Positions 43,713 to 54,797 of a stretch of 64,000 bases of DNA are shown in pieces. Under the pieces are notes generated by a model. That model made no database searches. It was given only the letters and a program-made list of their open reading frames with translations, and was not told the DNA's origin. The first letter of the stretch is position 1. Every line of letters begins with the position of its first letter. The stretch is from Locusta migratoria (taxonomy: Eukaryota; Arthropoda; Insecta; Orthoptera; Acrididae). A program made the translations under genes and the position numbers. The DNA lies in NCBI GenBank assembly GCA_026315105.1, contig CM048755.1, positions 756,047,301-756,111,300 on the forward strand, given 5' to 3'.

Positions 43713-46700
43713 TCACAGTAACTGGTAAATCCCCGCAGCACGAAGAAATCGTAAAATCAAATTAGCCACAGAGGCATCGTCGCCGAGCACCAAAGAGAGA
43801 GTGTTCGGGAGGGTAAAAGAATGCCACAGTGGGGCTAAAATGGGACAGTCGAGTAGGAGATGGACCACAGTCAATGGGGCACCACATTGGCACACGGGCG
43901 GGTCCTCTCGACGGAGGAGGTGACCATGCGTCAGATGGGTGTGACCAATGCGGAGACGGCAGAGAACCACGGAGTCCTTACGGGATCCCAGCTGCGAGGA
44001 CTTCCAGACAGATGTTGTGTCCTTTATCGTACGCAGCTTATTGGGCACGTCCAGAGCGGACCATTCGGCGTTCCACAGGTCGCGTATTTTAGTGCGAAGC
44101 AACGGGCGGAAGTCTGCTTCTGGGAGGCCAATCGCCAGACGGCGGCAAGTGGTAGCCTGTTTGGCTAGCTGGTCAACGCTCTCGTTGCCCGGGATGCCTA
44201 CATGACCCAGGGTCCAAACGAATGTAACACAGCGACCGGAGTCACTAAGAGCCAGTATCGACTCCTGAATGGCCCTGACCAATGTATGACGAGCATAACA
44301 CTGATCAAGGGCCTGTAAACCGCTCAGCGAGTCGCTACAGATCAGAAAGGAGGTCCCGGGGCACATGCGGATGTGGTTAAGGGCGCGGTATATAGCCACC
44401 AGTTCTGCGGTGAAGACGCTGCTGCCGGGTGGCAAAGAGCGTTGTTCAACATGGGCGCCATGCATGTAGGCATATCTAGTGAGGTCGCCATCCGAAGAAC
44501 CGTCTGTATAAATGACCTTGGAGTTACTGAACTCACGGAGCAGTGCAGAAAACTGATGCCGTAGGACCAGAGGAGAAGTAGAGGTCTTCGGCTCACAGGA
44601 AAGATCCAACCGAATCCGCGGCCGAGGAACGGTCCAGGGAGGAGCATGGAAAGTCGAGCGGAAGGGACGGTTAAGAGGAAAGGAGTCCAGGGTCGATAGT
44701 AGCGATTGGACACGCGCTGCTATCGGGAGTCCCGACCGAGGTCGCCTCTGCGGCAAACGAGTGACTTCTCCCGGAAAGAGGAGTCTGTTATTCGGATGCC
44801 GAGGGGTACAGTGAACTCTGGCAGCATACTGGGCGAGTAGTTGTTGGCGCTGGTATCGCAATGGGGCGACTCCAGCCTCTGCCAGGAGACTTGTGACAGG
44901 GCTTGTACGAAAGGCTCCAGTGGCCAGACGGATGCCGGTATGATGCACTGGGTCGAGAACTCGCAGTGCAGATGGAGAGGCTGAGCCGTAGACCTGGCTT
45001 CCGTAGTCTAGACGTGACTGCACCAGAGCATTGTACAGCCGCAGGAGGACAGGGCGTGCTGCCCCCCAGACAGTATGGCTGAGGCAACGAAGGATGTCTA
45101 AATATCGTGAACACCGTTGCTTAAGCTGGCGCAGATGAGGGAGCCATGTCAAACGCGAGTCAAAACGGAGACCCAGGAAACGGTGTGTATCCACAACCTG
45201 AAGGAGCTCACCATCAAGGTAGAGCTCCGGATGCGGATGTACCGTGCGTTGGCGACAAAAGTGCATCACCCTGGTTTTCGCAGGGGAAAATGTAAAACCA
45301 TGGGCAGAAGCCCAATTCTGTGCCCGATGAATGGCTGCCTGCAGTCGTCTTTCAGCTACAGTTGTACTAGTGGTAGAGTAGTACAGGCAAAAGTCATCCG
45401 CATAGAGAGAGCAAGAAACTGATGGCCCCACTGCAGCCACTAGACCATTAATGGCCACTAAGAAGAGGGGTACACTTAGGACGGACCCTTGTGGTACCCC
45501 ATTCTCTTGGATATGGGAGGAACTGAAGGAGGTGCCAACGCGGACTCGAAAGCGGCGCGAAAATAAAAAATTCTGAATAAAAATTGGGAGGGAGCCACGG
45601 AGACCCCACCCATGTAGTGTGGCAAGGATGTGATGACGCCATGCCGTGTCATATGCTTTCCGGAGGTCGAAAAAGATGGCGACGAGGTGGTGACGTCGGG
45701 CGAAAGCAGTACGGATCGCCGACTCCAAAGAGAGGAGGTTATCAATGGCAGAGCGACCTTGCCGGAAAGCACTTTGTTGTGGGGCGAGCAGACCCCGATA
45801 CTCGAGAACCCATAGGAGTCGCCGGCTCACCAAACGTTCAAAAAGCTTACAAAGAACGTTTGTGAGACTTATGGGACGGTAACTGTCAACGTGCAGCTGG
45901 TTTCAGCAGAGGGATAACGGTACTCTCCTGCCATTGGGACGGGTATGCTCCCTCGATCCAGAGACGATTAAAGAAATCCAAAAGATGGCGCTGCGAGTTT
46001 GCAGAAAGATGTTTCAGCATTTGACAGTGGATTCGGTCCGGTCCTGGAGATGTATTGGGGCAACTGGCAAGAATACTTTGAAATTCCCACTCGGTAAATG
46101 GCGCATTGTACGGCTCATGGCGGTTTGTGCGAAATACCAACTGCTTTCGCTAAGCACGCTCTTTTAAGGTACAAAAACCTTGGCTGTAGGCAGTGGACGC
46201 CGAATTAAGAGCAAAGTGCGCTGCGAAAGACTCGGCAATGATGGTCGGGTCGGTATGAACAGTTCCATGGATAGAGAGACCCGCGATCCCTGCCGGTGGA
46301 CGGTAGCCTGATATACGGCGAATCTTCATCCAAATCTGGCTGGAGGAGACACGGGGTCCAATTGTGGAAACGTATTTTTCCCAGCATGCCTGCTTGTGCT
46401 GCCGGATAAGCCGACGTGTCTGGGCCCGAAGACGCTTAAATGCAACCAGGTGGTCAATGGTGGGGTGGTGCCGGTACTGCTGCAGAGCTCTGCGGCGATT
46501 GCAGATAGCTCCTGCTATCTCCGGTGACCACCAGGGTACTGGTCTTCGCCGAGGTAAGGCAGAAGAAGACGGTATCGCGGACTCAGCAGCAGAAACGACA
46601 ACGGAAATAATTTGGCCTACTGCCATTGTTGCATCAGCTGGGAGAGGGGTATCCAGCGTTGCAGCTGACGTGTATGCTGCCCAGTCGGCCCTATGGAAGG

Positions 46701-47400
46701 ACCAGCGGGGTAGACGTGCATGGCGTTGGTGGTGGGGAAGCGAAAGGAAGATGAGAAAGTGGTCGCTTCCACAAAGGTCATCATGGACCCACCAGTTAAA
46801 GAGTGGACGTAAGCCCGGACTACACACAGAAAGGTCTATGGCGGAAAAGGTGCCATGGGCCACACTAAAATGGGTTGGAGCTCCTGTATTAAGAATACAA
46901 AGGTCAAGTTGGTTAAAAAGTAGTTCAAATTCTCGACCACGTCCTGTAGTCACGTTGCTCCCCCATATGGGGTGATGTGCATTAAAATCTCCTAAAATAA
47001 GAAACGGTGAAGGAAGTTGAGCGATCAAGGCTGCTAGGTCAGCTGGTGCCACTGCTGCATCAGGAGGGAGATAAAGGGAACAGATGGTAATGTCCCACGA
47101 TGCTCAAACCCTGACAGCAACAGCCTCCAGGGCTGTGTTAAGTGGCACTGGGGAACTGTAGACAGAGGTATGTACATATAGACATACCCCGCCCGACACC
47201 CTATTGTAAATGGTGCGATTATTGAAGTACCCCCGGTAGCCCCGAAGGGTGGGGGTCCGATCACCAGGAAACCAGGTTTCCTGGAGAGCAACACAAAGAG
47301 GTGGAAATGCGTTCAACAGCTGACGCAATTCAGCCAAATGGCAGAAAAATCCTCCACAATTCCATTGGAGGATCAGACTGTCTCTTGGTTGACGGTGCAT
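43713..47400 (-). pseudogene. LINE ORF2: endonuclease, RT, RNase H (two stops, one frameshift)
   Basis: From ATG 47400: APE endonuclease with LILQWNCGGFFCHLAELRQL, VALQETWF (catalytic Glu), FLILGDFNAHHPIWGS and GSDHFLIFLSL (catalytic SDH). In-frame TGA at 47102-47104 and TAG at 46150-46152. RT with NTSPGPDRIHCQML, a frameshift near 45885, then SYRPISLTNVLCKLFERLVS, IFFDLRKAYDTAWRHH, ENGVPQGSVLSV and CSLYADDFCLYY (YADD). RNase H with VIYTDGSSDGD, VFTAELVAI, ICSDSLSGLQAL and GHVGIPGNESVDQLA. The C-terminus has CRLRIGHTHLTHGH and CQCGAPLTVVHLLLDC. Only three lesions in ~1,230 codons point to recent loss. Confidence 0.88.
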
Positions 47401-48911
47401 GAAGATGAAGATAGAAGAGGAGTGGTATTAGCACTCGTCTCTGGCTGTGAAGCCTGATCCTCCGTGTCCATGGTATCCCCGAGATCGGCAAAGGCCAAAT
47501 CTTCTGGCATCGCTAGAAGGATCACATCATCCTCTGGCGCGTCAGGTGCAAGGGCTGGGGGCACCGAGGCCGCCAGTGTCTCCTTGCGCTTTACTGTCTT
47601 GTCTTTCTTTTCTCTTTTGTCTTCCCGTCGTTCCTTGGGCCTACCGGAGGACGGGGGTTTCTCCGGCGGGGCTTGAGGAGTGTGGGAAGACTGGGGAGCC
47701 AGGCGGCTTTCTGGCCGAGGGTCCTTCGGCCGCTGGCTGGTATCTATTTTCTTAGGCGGTGAGTTTGGAAGGGAGGAACACATTCCCTTCCCAGAAGAAG
47801 AAGCCAGAGAAGGGGAACCCTTTTCCGGCTGGGGAGCGGGGGTAACCACTCCCGATGTGGAGGGCCGTACAGGCCCCGCAGAAGATGGTATGCCCCCAGA
47901 TGTCTGGGTGGCCAAGGTAGAGGGGCAGCCCATAGGGCCCACAGATGGAGGTACAACAGGGCGAGAGGTGGCCACCGGTGGTGGCGCCATCGATGTAGCA
48001 GCAGCGTAGGATCTTACTAGTGAAACAGGATGCAGCTTTTCATATTTCTTTCGTGCCTCTGAGTATGTTAGTCGGTCCAACGTTTTATACTCGACTATCT
48101 TCTTCTCTTTATGTAGAGCGGGACAGTCCTGCGAACAGGGAGAGTGGTGACCGCCGCAATTGACACAATAAGGTGGAGGGGCACAGGCAGTGTCAGGATG
48201 TAAGGCATGGCCACAGTCCCTACAGGTTGCAGCAGCGTTGCAACGAGAAGACATGTGCCCGAAGCGCCAACATTTATAGCATCGCATTGGAGGGGGGATG
48301 TATGGCTGGACGTCACAGCGATACATCATGACTTTGACCTTTTCAGGCAGATTGTCACCCTCAAAGGCCAAAACAAATGCGCCAGTGGCCACCCTCTTAT
48401 CTTTTGGTCCCCTAAAGACGCGGCGGACAAAGTGTACTCCGCGTCGTCGTAAATGGTCACGTAATTCCTCATCTGTCTGCAACAATAGGTCTCTGTGGTA
48501 TATGACCCCCTGTACCTTATTTAAGGACTTGTGAGGTGTTATTAACACGGGGATGTCGCCTAAATGGTCACACGTAAGGAGGTTTCGTGACTGAGCCGGG
48601 GTCTCCGCCTGTATCAAGACCGAACCGTCTCGCAGTTTCGACATTCCGGCAACTTCGCCAAACCATTCTTCGAGGTGTTCCACGAAGAAAGAGGGCTTAG
48701 TTGCCTGGAAAGATTCCCCATCTTGTCTGGTACATACTAAATATCGTGGTGTATATGGCTCAGTCTGTTTAGTGGGCCCACGTTCCCCCCATGATGGAGT
48801 TAGGGAAGGGAACGATTTGGGGTCGTATCTTGCAGTATTGAAATTAAACTTTCCACACTTGGAGACACCTGACTTAGAGCCAGGATTTTCAGAGGGTTGT
48901 TTCCTCTTCAT
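47373..48911 (-). CDS. LINE ORF1 (gag-like, CCHC knuckles), intact
   Basis: 512 codons without interruption. The protein opens MKRKQPSENPGSKSGVSKCG. An RRM-like middle contains LIQAETPAQSRNLLTCD and FVRRVFRGPKDKRVATGAF, followed by three zinc knuckles: CYKCWRFGHMSSRC, CRDCGHALHPDTAC and CVNCGGHHSPCSQDC. A long low-complexity Pro/Ser tail and charged KKDK segment end in TTPLLSSSSCTVNQETV. In this group ORF1 binds element RNA and forms the RNP. It overlaps the ORF2 start by 28 bases, a usual arrangement for coupled translation. The ATG at 48909-48911 is the first in frame after the UTR. Confidence 0.88.
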   Translation of the reverse strand: MKRKQPSENPGSKSGVSKCGKFNFNTARYDPKSFPSLTPSWGERGPTKQTEPYTPRYLVCTRQDGESFQATKPSFFVEHLEEWFGEVAGMSKLRDGSVLIQAETPAQSRNLLTCDHLGDIPVLITPHKSLNKVQGVIYHRDLLLQTDEELRDHLRRRGVHFVRRVFRGPKDKRVATGAFVLAFEGDNLPEKVKVMMYRCDVQPYIPPPMRCYKCWRFGHMSSRCNAAATCRDCGHALHPDTACAPPPYCVNCGGHHSPCSQDCPALHKEKKIVEYKTLDRLTYSEARKKYEKLHPVSLVRSYAAATSMAPPPVATSRPVVPPSVGPMGCPSTLATQTSGGIPSSAGPVRPSTSGVVTPAPQPEKGSPSLASSSGKGMCSSLPNSPPKKIDTSQRPKDPRPESRLAPQSSHTPQAPPEKPPSSGRPKERREDKREKKDKTVKRKETLAASVPPALAPDAPEDDVILLAMPEDLAFADLGDTMDTEDQASQPETSANTTPLLSSSSCTVNQETV

Positions 48912-49587
48912 TGCGGAGTGTCCGCCCCAATGCCACCCACTCCAAAACAGGGGCTCTCCTCAAGGGCGCCACCCAGCCACAGCAACGTCACCTGGCAGGA
49001 TGACCGTTGCCGGGAGTCCTGATGCCCCGCAAAGACAAGCATCGACTCCTTGGCATTCATGAGGAGGTCACAGCTCAGGCATCGGCGTGTGATCCCTGTG
49101 CAATTCAGGGGGCTCAACCATGAGGGTACATAACAGCCCCACCACACGGACTGGCTACCGTGCTGGTGACCTAGCGGGGGAGGGGGCTACGGCGAGGAAG
49201 GGATGTGGAAGGAAAGGGTAGGAATCCGCGCCGTAGGGGCTAGGTTGGGAGTTCTTCCCCAAATGGCTCACACTTACTCAGAAATTTTGGTGGAGGTCAA
49301 ACCACAATGGGGACCTAACTGGGCCGAAAACTGTGAACACGGCAAACAAAGACGCAATTGCAAAACCAGCAGTACCATGGGAATAGCCGGGCCGTCAACA
49401 CGAGAACACCTAGAGACGGGGTTGGAGAAGGGTAGGGTGGGAAAAAGGATTAGGAAGGGAGGGAACCAGGGTGAGGAAAAGCGGCCTGGGAAACAGGAAG
49501 GAAGGCCGCAATGGCTCGGGGACCCGTGCGCGCCACACACGTACCCACAAAAGAGCTGTGGGCCCCCTGGGGGGTCAGCGTCAGGTT

Positions 49588-50440
49588 AGGCAGGTATTTC
49601 TTCTAGACATCCCAACTTCGAACGGAGGACGAGAAGAAGTCATACAAGCTCTTCACTGTCGAAAACATGGAAACAGCATATTTAGAAGACATAGCGGCAT
49701 CGTTGACAACAAGATTCAATGAGTGACTGCTCCATGGTACATAAAATCTCTCTTGTTAATATCTGAAATTCTTTTCTGTAGATGACATTTCTTTCCTTTC
49801 ATGTTTGCTCCATTGTCGTATCCTTGGCCTCTCATACTACACACTAGGATGCTTTTTCTTCCAAGAACTTGAGTACGAGCTGTGTCAAAGTGGAGCTTGA
49901 AGACTTGGGCACTGGAAGAAATCCCAGGAAATGCTCCCGAATTCGGACATCGTATACCCTGTCGAGTCTTGCCTCCTGGACGAAACGTACCACAACTTTC
50001 ATCTGCTCAACTTTTGAAATATCTGGTGTGCAGTCCAGAATTATACTGTAATATTTTGCAGATTTCATCATTAATAGAATGTTGTTGGTTATAGATGATC
50101 CAATAAGATGAATTATTTCATTCTGTGTTTCCTTTCCATGATAATGATGACCCTTGTTCTCACTTTGCTTTGTTCTGTACATTGTTACTGTATGCGGTGG
50201 TCGCAGTAATGTGTTCGTCAACTTTCTGGTCATGTCCGGAAGATGTAGCTGCAGTAGTTCCACCAGTTTCTGTACTTAAGGATCTATTTTTCCACCCTCG
50301 CCGCTACTAGATCGTTCTCTCTTTGGCTTGAAACATCGTTGAAGAGCATCCTTTTGCTTCTTATCGTCATCTTCCTTCAGCGCCCGTCTTTTCCTATATT
50401 CACTGCCAGACAGTCTTTTTCTACCGTCCGGCATGTTTCG
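49588..50440 (-). pseudogene. hAT transposase, N-terminal and core block
   Basis: The minus strand starts MPDGRKRLSGSEYRKRRALK (typical basic N-terminus), with a stop after GKIDP (50280). The zinc-finger region expected next appears deleted. It resumes with KETQNEIIHLIGSS and AKYYSIILDCTPDISKVEQM (first catalytic Asp, DCTPDIS), then shifts frame to MRGQGYDNGANMKG (second acidic block) and reaches the LINE insertion at WDV-stop-KKYLPNLT. Stops and frame changes disable it. Confidence 0.82.
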
Positions 50441-50449
50441 ATCCAGCCT

Positions 50450-51222
50450 GTAAACAACGATTACGTGAAACTAACTGTTGATGTCAGTGTTCATTTGGCT
50501 TTCATCGTCCCTGATTTGCCAATTTCTTAAAGAAAAAACTAAAGGAAAATGGCAAGGAGGCTTTTTAATACCGTACAAAAACTTTAGAATACTACTCTTA
50601 ACTACTAGTTAGTTCCGTTTGACTACAACCTGTTTTTTGTTGCAGAAAAATACACGCACAGACGAATGCTGAAAAAAATATATTAACGTTCTAACAAGTT
50701 ATAGTCTTACGATTTGCACTTTCGTGGCTGCACGAACAGCGGAAAAGTAGTAAGCTATAAACCTTTTCCCTTTTATAATTTTGTTGGGTCTTCTCAATGA
50801 GATAAAGTTTGGCTAAGTGTTTTGATTCGCAGTAGTGGATGAATAAATCTTATCACATACAGCATGAGGGCATTTTTTGTGACGCTTACTGTTTGTTACT
50901 TCACGTCTCCTGACATATGTATTGTAGTATTACGTGTAATATTACTATGTAACGGGACATATTAAATAAACAAATAAATAAAATAAATATGTATTGTAGG
51001 TGGTTTTTACCCTCATAGGAATTGTGTCCTGAAGGCAAAAGTGTGTACAAAATTCTGTTAAAATCGGTCCATTAGTTTACGAGTGGTTATGGAACATTAT
51101 CGCATGATGTGGGTGGCAGTTTTTAGCGAATTTCATTCCTTATGTCGTCTTAACTCCTGAACTATGTTTTCTGATAGTGAGGAACATGGATACCAAGTTT
51201 GACTGATATCGCCCTCCCCCCA
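50450..51222. other. hAT 5' region, no further coding seen
   Basis: AT-rich sequence upstream of the hAT transposase on the coding strand; contains an AAATAAAC-type low-complexity patch near 50965. Confidence 0.5.
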
Positions 51223-51233
51223 ATACACACACA

Positions 51234-51278
<45 letters not shown>

Positions 51279-51279
51279 T
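51223..51279 (+). repeat. (AC)n microsatellite
   Basis: ACACACACAGACACAC followed by an unbroken run of AC to 51278. Confidence 0.95.
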
Positions 51280-52040
51280 GTGTAATATGTATAGAATGTA
51301 TAGAAAAATTATGTTTTTCTCAATGATATACTTTAAGAAGAGTGAGAGCTTGAAGTTGTCACTCCAATAACCAGTATTCTTAATTGTCTGTACCTGAAAA
51401 AAAATTAATTTCTGCAAACCAAATTATCTAATAATAAATTAAAATAAACTTACATCCTTCTCTCTAGTTGGGCTTTTGTGCACACTGTGAAACTTAGTTT
51501 TTCTCTACCCGTCTAATATTTTTTTCGTTTTCTTACTTCTCTTATAACAGCGAAGGAAACATTTCAGGAAAATGCAGCCCGCTGGGAGGGTCTGACTTCA
51601 CTAAGGATCAATTTCGTAAATTTTGATAACATTCTTCTGAACGCGCTATTTCAGAAGCAGTGCACAGCAGAGACGAGGCGATTTATAATAGCATCTACAT
51701 TCTACAGAGATAACGAGAAGATACTCATAACAGCAAGCAAGTGTGATGAAGCTCTATTCATTTTTCATAACTTTTTGCTTCACACTTATGTAATCAAGAA
51801 CGGAATAGAAAGTAAATCTATATATACTGTAAAATGGATGTGTGTGTGCTACCTAACAGCTTCCAAGACGAAGAAAAGTTGGCTTTTCAGTACTTCGTAT
51901 AGTTATCGACCGATTTCGAAAAAAATAAATGCTGTCATATTCTACTCATTAAGAGGTGTAATTTTATGTAAAGCTGAAAACGGTAAGTCAAGACTACATA
52001 GAAACTGTGAGTTTGTCTTGAAGCCGACGGCACTCAAATA

Positions 52041-52222
52041 GCCGCGCCAGAGTGACCGAGCGCATTGAGGCGCTATGCTCCGATGCGCCAGGCCGTTCCC
52101 CAGCGGAGGCATGGATGTTTGTGTTGTCTTTAGTGTAAGTTAGTTCATAAGTAGTTTGTAAGTTTAGGGACTGATAACCCCGCAGTTAAGTCCTACAAGT
52201 TTAACAAACATTTGAACATTTT
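52041..52222 (+). mobile_element. tRNA-derived SINE (head variant), inserted in Helitron-like block
   Basis: Head GCCGCGCCAGAGTGACCGAG with CATTGAGGCGCTATGCTCCG, then GGCATGGATGTTTGTG and the family tail. TSD GCACTCAAATA at 52030-52040 and 52223-52233. The B box is disrupted (GTTCCCCAGCGG). Confidence 0.92.
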
Positions 52223-52439
52223 GCACTCAAATATTCAAATTTGTGCATCCATCTATAGAAAATGATAAAAGCTACGACCAAAAAACATCGGATGCTGTTT
52301 CAAACCTTTACACAACTTATTCTCGCCGACATCCCCACAAAATGATTAAAGGAAAAATGTTTTTCTCTTATCAGATTTTAGCTGTTAATTCGATTAAACT
52401 TACGCAAGTGCTACAACGTTTTAATTTATTACTTTTTAA

Positions 52440-53080
52440 CTATTAATTCTGTTTGCAACACACTTTGCAGGTAGTATCTACATATAGGACACAATGAACA
52501 TACGAAATTATACCATTGCACGGCTCTTAGTTCAAGAGATACGTCATGATAGACACTTACAGGCGTCGAAAATTACCATCTACTTACATTAGCGTTGAGT
52601 GGAACAACATCAGCAAGCGTGACTTTTTAATTTATTACTTGTTTATAATTTGCTAACATTATCCACATATATCACTGAATTTAGCTCCAAAATTATATCA
52701 TGGTGGTTAAGGAGATATGAAGACATAGGAAACTAGGTTCTTCGGAAACCACCCCACCATGGAAGATGGAATTAAGACGTCTTCACTAAAAAACCTATCC
52801 GTGTCACATTTTGCAGACTGTATGAACATATAACGCCGGATGTACCATCAAAATTATATCGTAGTAAAAACCATAGTTCAGGATATATGACGTCATAAAC
52901 AATGCGTTGTGTGAAAAACCTCACCATCACGCATCAGATTTTAATTTATTTCATCTTTATTACTAACTTTTTTTTGCAACACACTTCGCAGAAAATTTTC
53001 TGATATTCCACAGCACATAAACGGAAAATTTTATTACTGTAGGATACACTGTTCCGGAGATGAAGTCATTAGAACTGAGC
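52440..53080 (+). repeat. ~175-bp diverged tandem repeat (second locus)
   Basis: Landmark positions: GATACGTCATGATAGAC at 52537, GATATGAAGACATAGG at 52714, ATATGACGTCATAAACAATG at 52885 and GATGAAGTCATTAGAAC at 53059. Spacings are 177, about 171 and about 173. TTTGCAACACACTTTGCAG at 52452 and TTTGCAACACACTTCGCAG at 52973 also repeat. Confidence 0.65.
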
Positions 53081-53394
53081 TGCGTGAAATTGACTCGACA
53101 TGTGTCGTAATTTCCATGTGTCAGTTCTGTCGTGTCTGATTATGGAATAATGGGTAACAAATTAGTCATCGCCGTATCACTTCACTTTTCTTCGCTTTAT
53201 TTTCATTCTAGCTATTGGGACGACGGGTGCTTATTGCCGACTTGCCAATTTTTGAAGTAACAGATCATAAGAAAAATAGTTCTAACTTATGAGTAACGTG
53301 CATGCGCAATATTAATTGTACGTTATATGAAAAACATTTACCTATTACATCGCAAGTTGCAAGATATTCGTACCACCAATTTTTCTGTTCTTAC

Positions 53395-54105
53395 GAAACG
53401 CAATGAAAGTGCTTCTGACCAATCTTGACTCCCTCGGCCAAGTACCAAACGAATTCTGCAGTTTTCGTTGTAGAGAACGCAACAATACCTATTGTCTGGA
53501 AAGGCGAAGTGGTGACGCGGCAGTGCCAGGAACTAGGTCACGTGACGAGGTACAGTGAGGCTACGGTTAAACTAGCGCCCAAGAAGAAGACGCAAGAAGC
53601 TCGCAATAAGTATGTGACCGATGATATAGATAAATGTATTATCAGGCAGCAATGTCTATGGCATTACGAACAATAGAAAGGAATACGAAATTTGCGAAAA
53701 CTGCACAACTTTTGTCAAACAGTAATGAGATTCAAAGCTAGCAAGGAAACCCTTAGAAGCGATGTTCTGTCTATGGATTTTCGTTTTAGAAGGTGTCAAA
53801 ATTAACGTTTTGTTTTGTGCGGACGAGAGGGCATTCCGCATTGTTGCTAAAAGACCATACGTTTTCAGGTGTTCATCAGAATCAAAGCGACCAGTAGCTT
53901 ATTTAGATGAAATATGGATTCACCTGCATTATACAGTAAATAAATGTTGGCAAAGTGATAGTGGGCGAGTAGTATTGTCAAACAAAAGTGCCGGTCAGAG
54001 TTTGATTGTTGTTCATGCAGGTGGAGACAGGTGTTTCACGGCTCAAAAACCAAAACGTCCGACTATCACTCAGAAACGGAAGCAAAAATTTTCAAAATTA
54101 CGTTG
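53395..54105 (+). pseudogene. DDE-type transposase-like remnant
   Basis: Segments in shifting frames: VKLAPKKKTQEARNKYVTDD then DKCIIRQQ, FKASKETLRSDVLSMDFRFR, DERAFRIVAKRPY and finally RPVAYLDEIWIHLHYTVNKC, followed by SAGQSLIVVHAG. The YLDExWxHxxYTxxKCW block with a following GQRxIVVHAG is common in multicopy insect proteins with a DDE (Tc1/IS630-like) endonuclease fold; the last catalytic part is missing. At least three frame changes and two stops. Probably an older TE caught inside the hAT region. Confidence 0.5.
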
Positions 54106-54585
54106 AAACGCAACTTATGTCAGCCTTACTAGCAATATCTTTATCCTTTGTAATTACTCGCAGCGTGTTTAGCCATTCGGAATAATTCTAACCATTGGAG
54201 GTGTTTGACGTGTTTGACTGTAGTAATGTTCAACCATTTTTTCCATAATACCGGAACTATAAAACACTCGCAACGTGCCATTGAAGGGCTTAGCAAAATT
54301 GCTTCAGGCTTAACATGTAAACGCAGTATCGAACATTGCATTTGAATTTCCAGATTAGATTTCGAGTTCTAGAAAATTAGTTGTGCGTAAACGCACGGCG
54401 CGTAACACGCTGGCATCACTCCACTCATAAGAATACTGGCGTGCAAGGTAGCTAGGCAACTTGACTGACGTGTACGCCAGATTGCTTCCCCCTCTCTGTT
54501 CCTCCGGCGTAAACACGGCGGTGCTGCCACAGTGGCGAGCAAGAAATCAGTCCTCCTCCCTCCCCTGGTACAACAGGGGCGGCCG

Positions 54586-54690
54586 GCAGGTAGTCGAGGC
54601 GCCATGGCACAGTCCCGAAGCGCTCCCTCCGAGGTTTGGTATCGAATCCGCTCTTGGGCATGAATGTTGAGGGTGTCCTTTAAAAAAAAA
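54586..54690 (+). mobile_element. SINE head fragment with A-rich tail
   Basis: GGCCGGCAGGTAGTCGAGGC to GGTATCGAATCC (B box) and TTGGGCATGAATGTT, then stops and continues as an A-rich run with T interruptions (54682-54706). Truncated in the linker. Confidence 0.65.
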
Positions 54691-54797
54691 ATAATAAATA
54701 AAAAAATTGGGAGCCGGCAGATTTGCCGCCCCTCGGAAAGTGCCGCCCCGTGCGGCCGCACGTTTCGCACGTGCCTTGCGCCGGCCCTGTATGACAG

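Larger units (their letters stand above)
43344..49574 (-). mobile_element. Near-complete I-group LINE (6.2 kb)
   Basis: Minus-strand insertion into the hAT transposase with perfect 13-bp TSD TCAGCGTCAGGTT at 43331-43343 and 49575-49587. Order in the coding direction: ~660-base 5' UTR, ORF1 (48911-47373), ORF2 (47400-43713), ~370-base 3' UTR and an (AAC)n tail ending at 43344. Presence of RNase H places it in the I/R1-related LINE groups. It looks full-length and recent. Confidence 0.92.
51817..53220 (+). mobile_element. Second Helitron-like block, inside the hAT element
   Basis: Begins TCTATATATACTGTAAAATG; a CTAG at 53212-53215 is a possible 3' end, without a convincing GC hairpin. The link to the element at 10.4 kb is the shared tandem repeat and matching phrases (TTCTCGCCGACA and AATGATTAAAGGAAAAA against TTCTCGCTGACA and AATGAAAGGAAAAA). 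Boundaries are uncertain. Confidence 0.4.
41877..54789 (-). mobile_element. 12.9-kb composite hAT element (ZMYM1-type transposase)
   Basis: TIRs CAGGGCCGGCGCAAG (41877-41891) and CTTGCGCCGGCCCTG (54775-54789) with 8-bp TSD TATGACAG at 41869-41876 and 54790-54797. Subterminal GTGCCGCCCCGTGCG also occurs at both ends. The minus strand encodes a hAT transposase in two blocks separated by an I-group LINE. SINEs, a Helitron-like block and a DDE-transposase remnant add to its length; without the LINE alone it is about 6.7 kb. Confidence 0.9.

Noticed and set aside
43829..49147. Numerous plus-strand frames across the I-group LINE
   Set aside because: Shadows of the minus-strand LINE ORFs; none has independent motifs.
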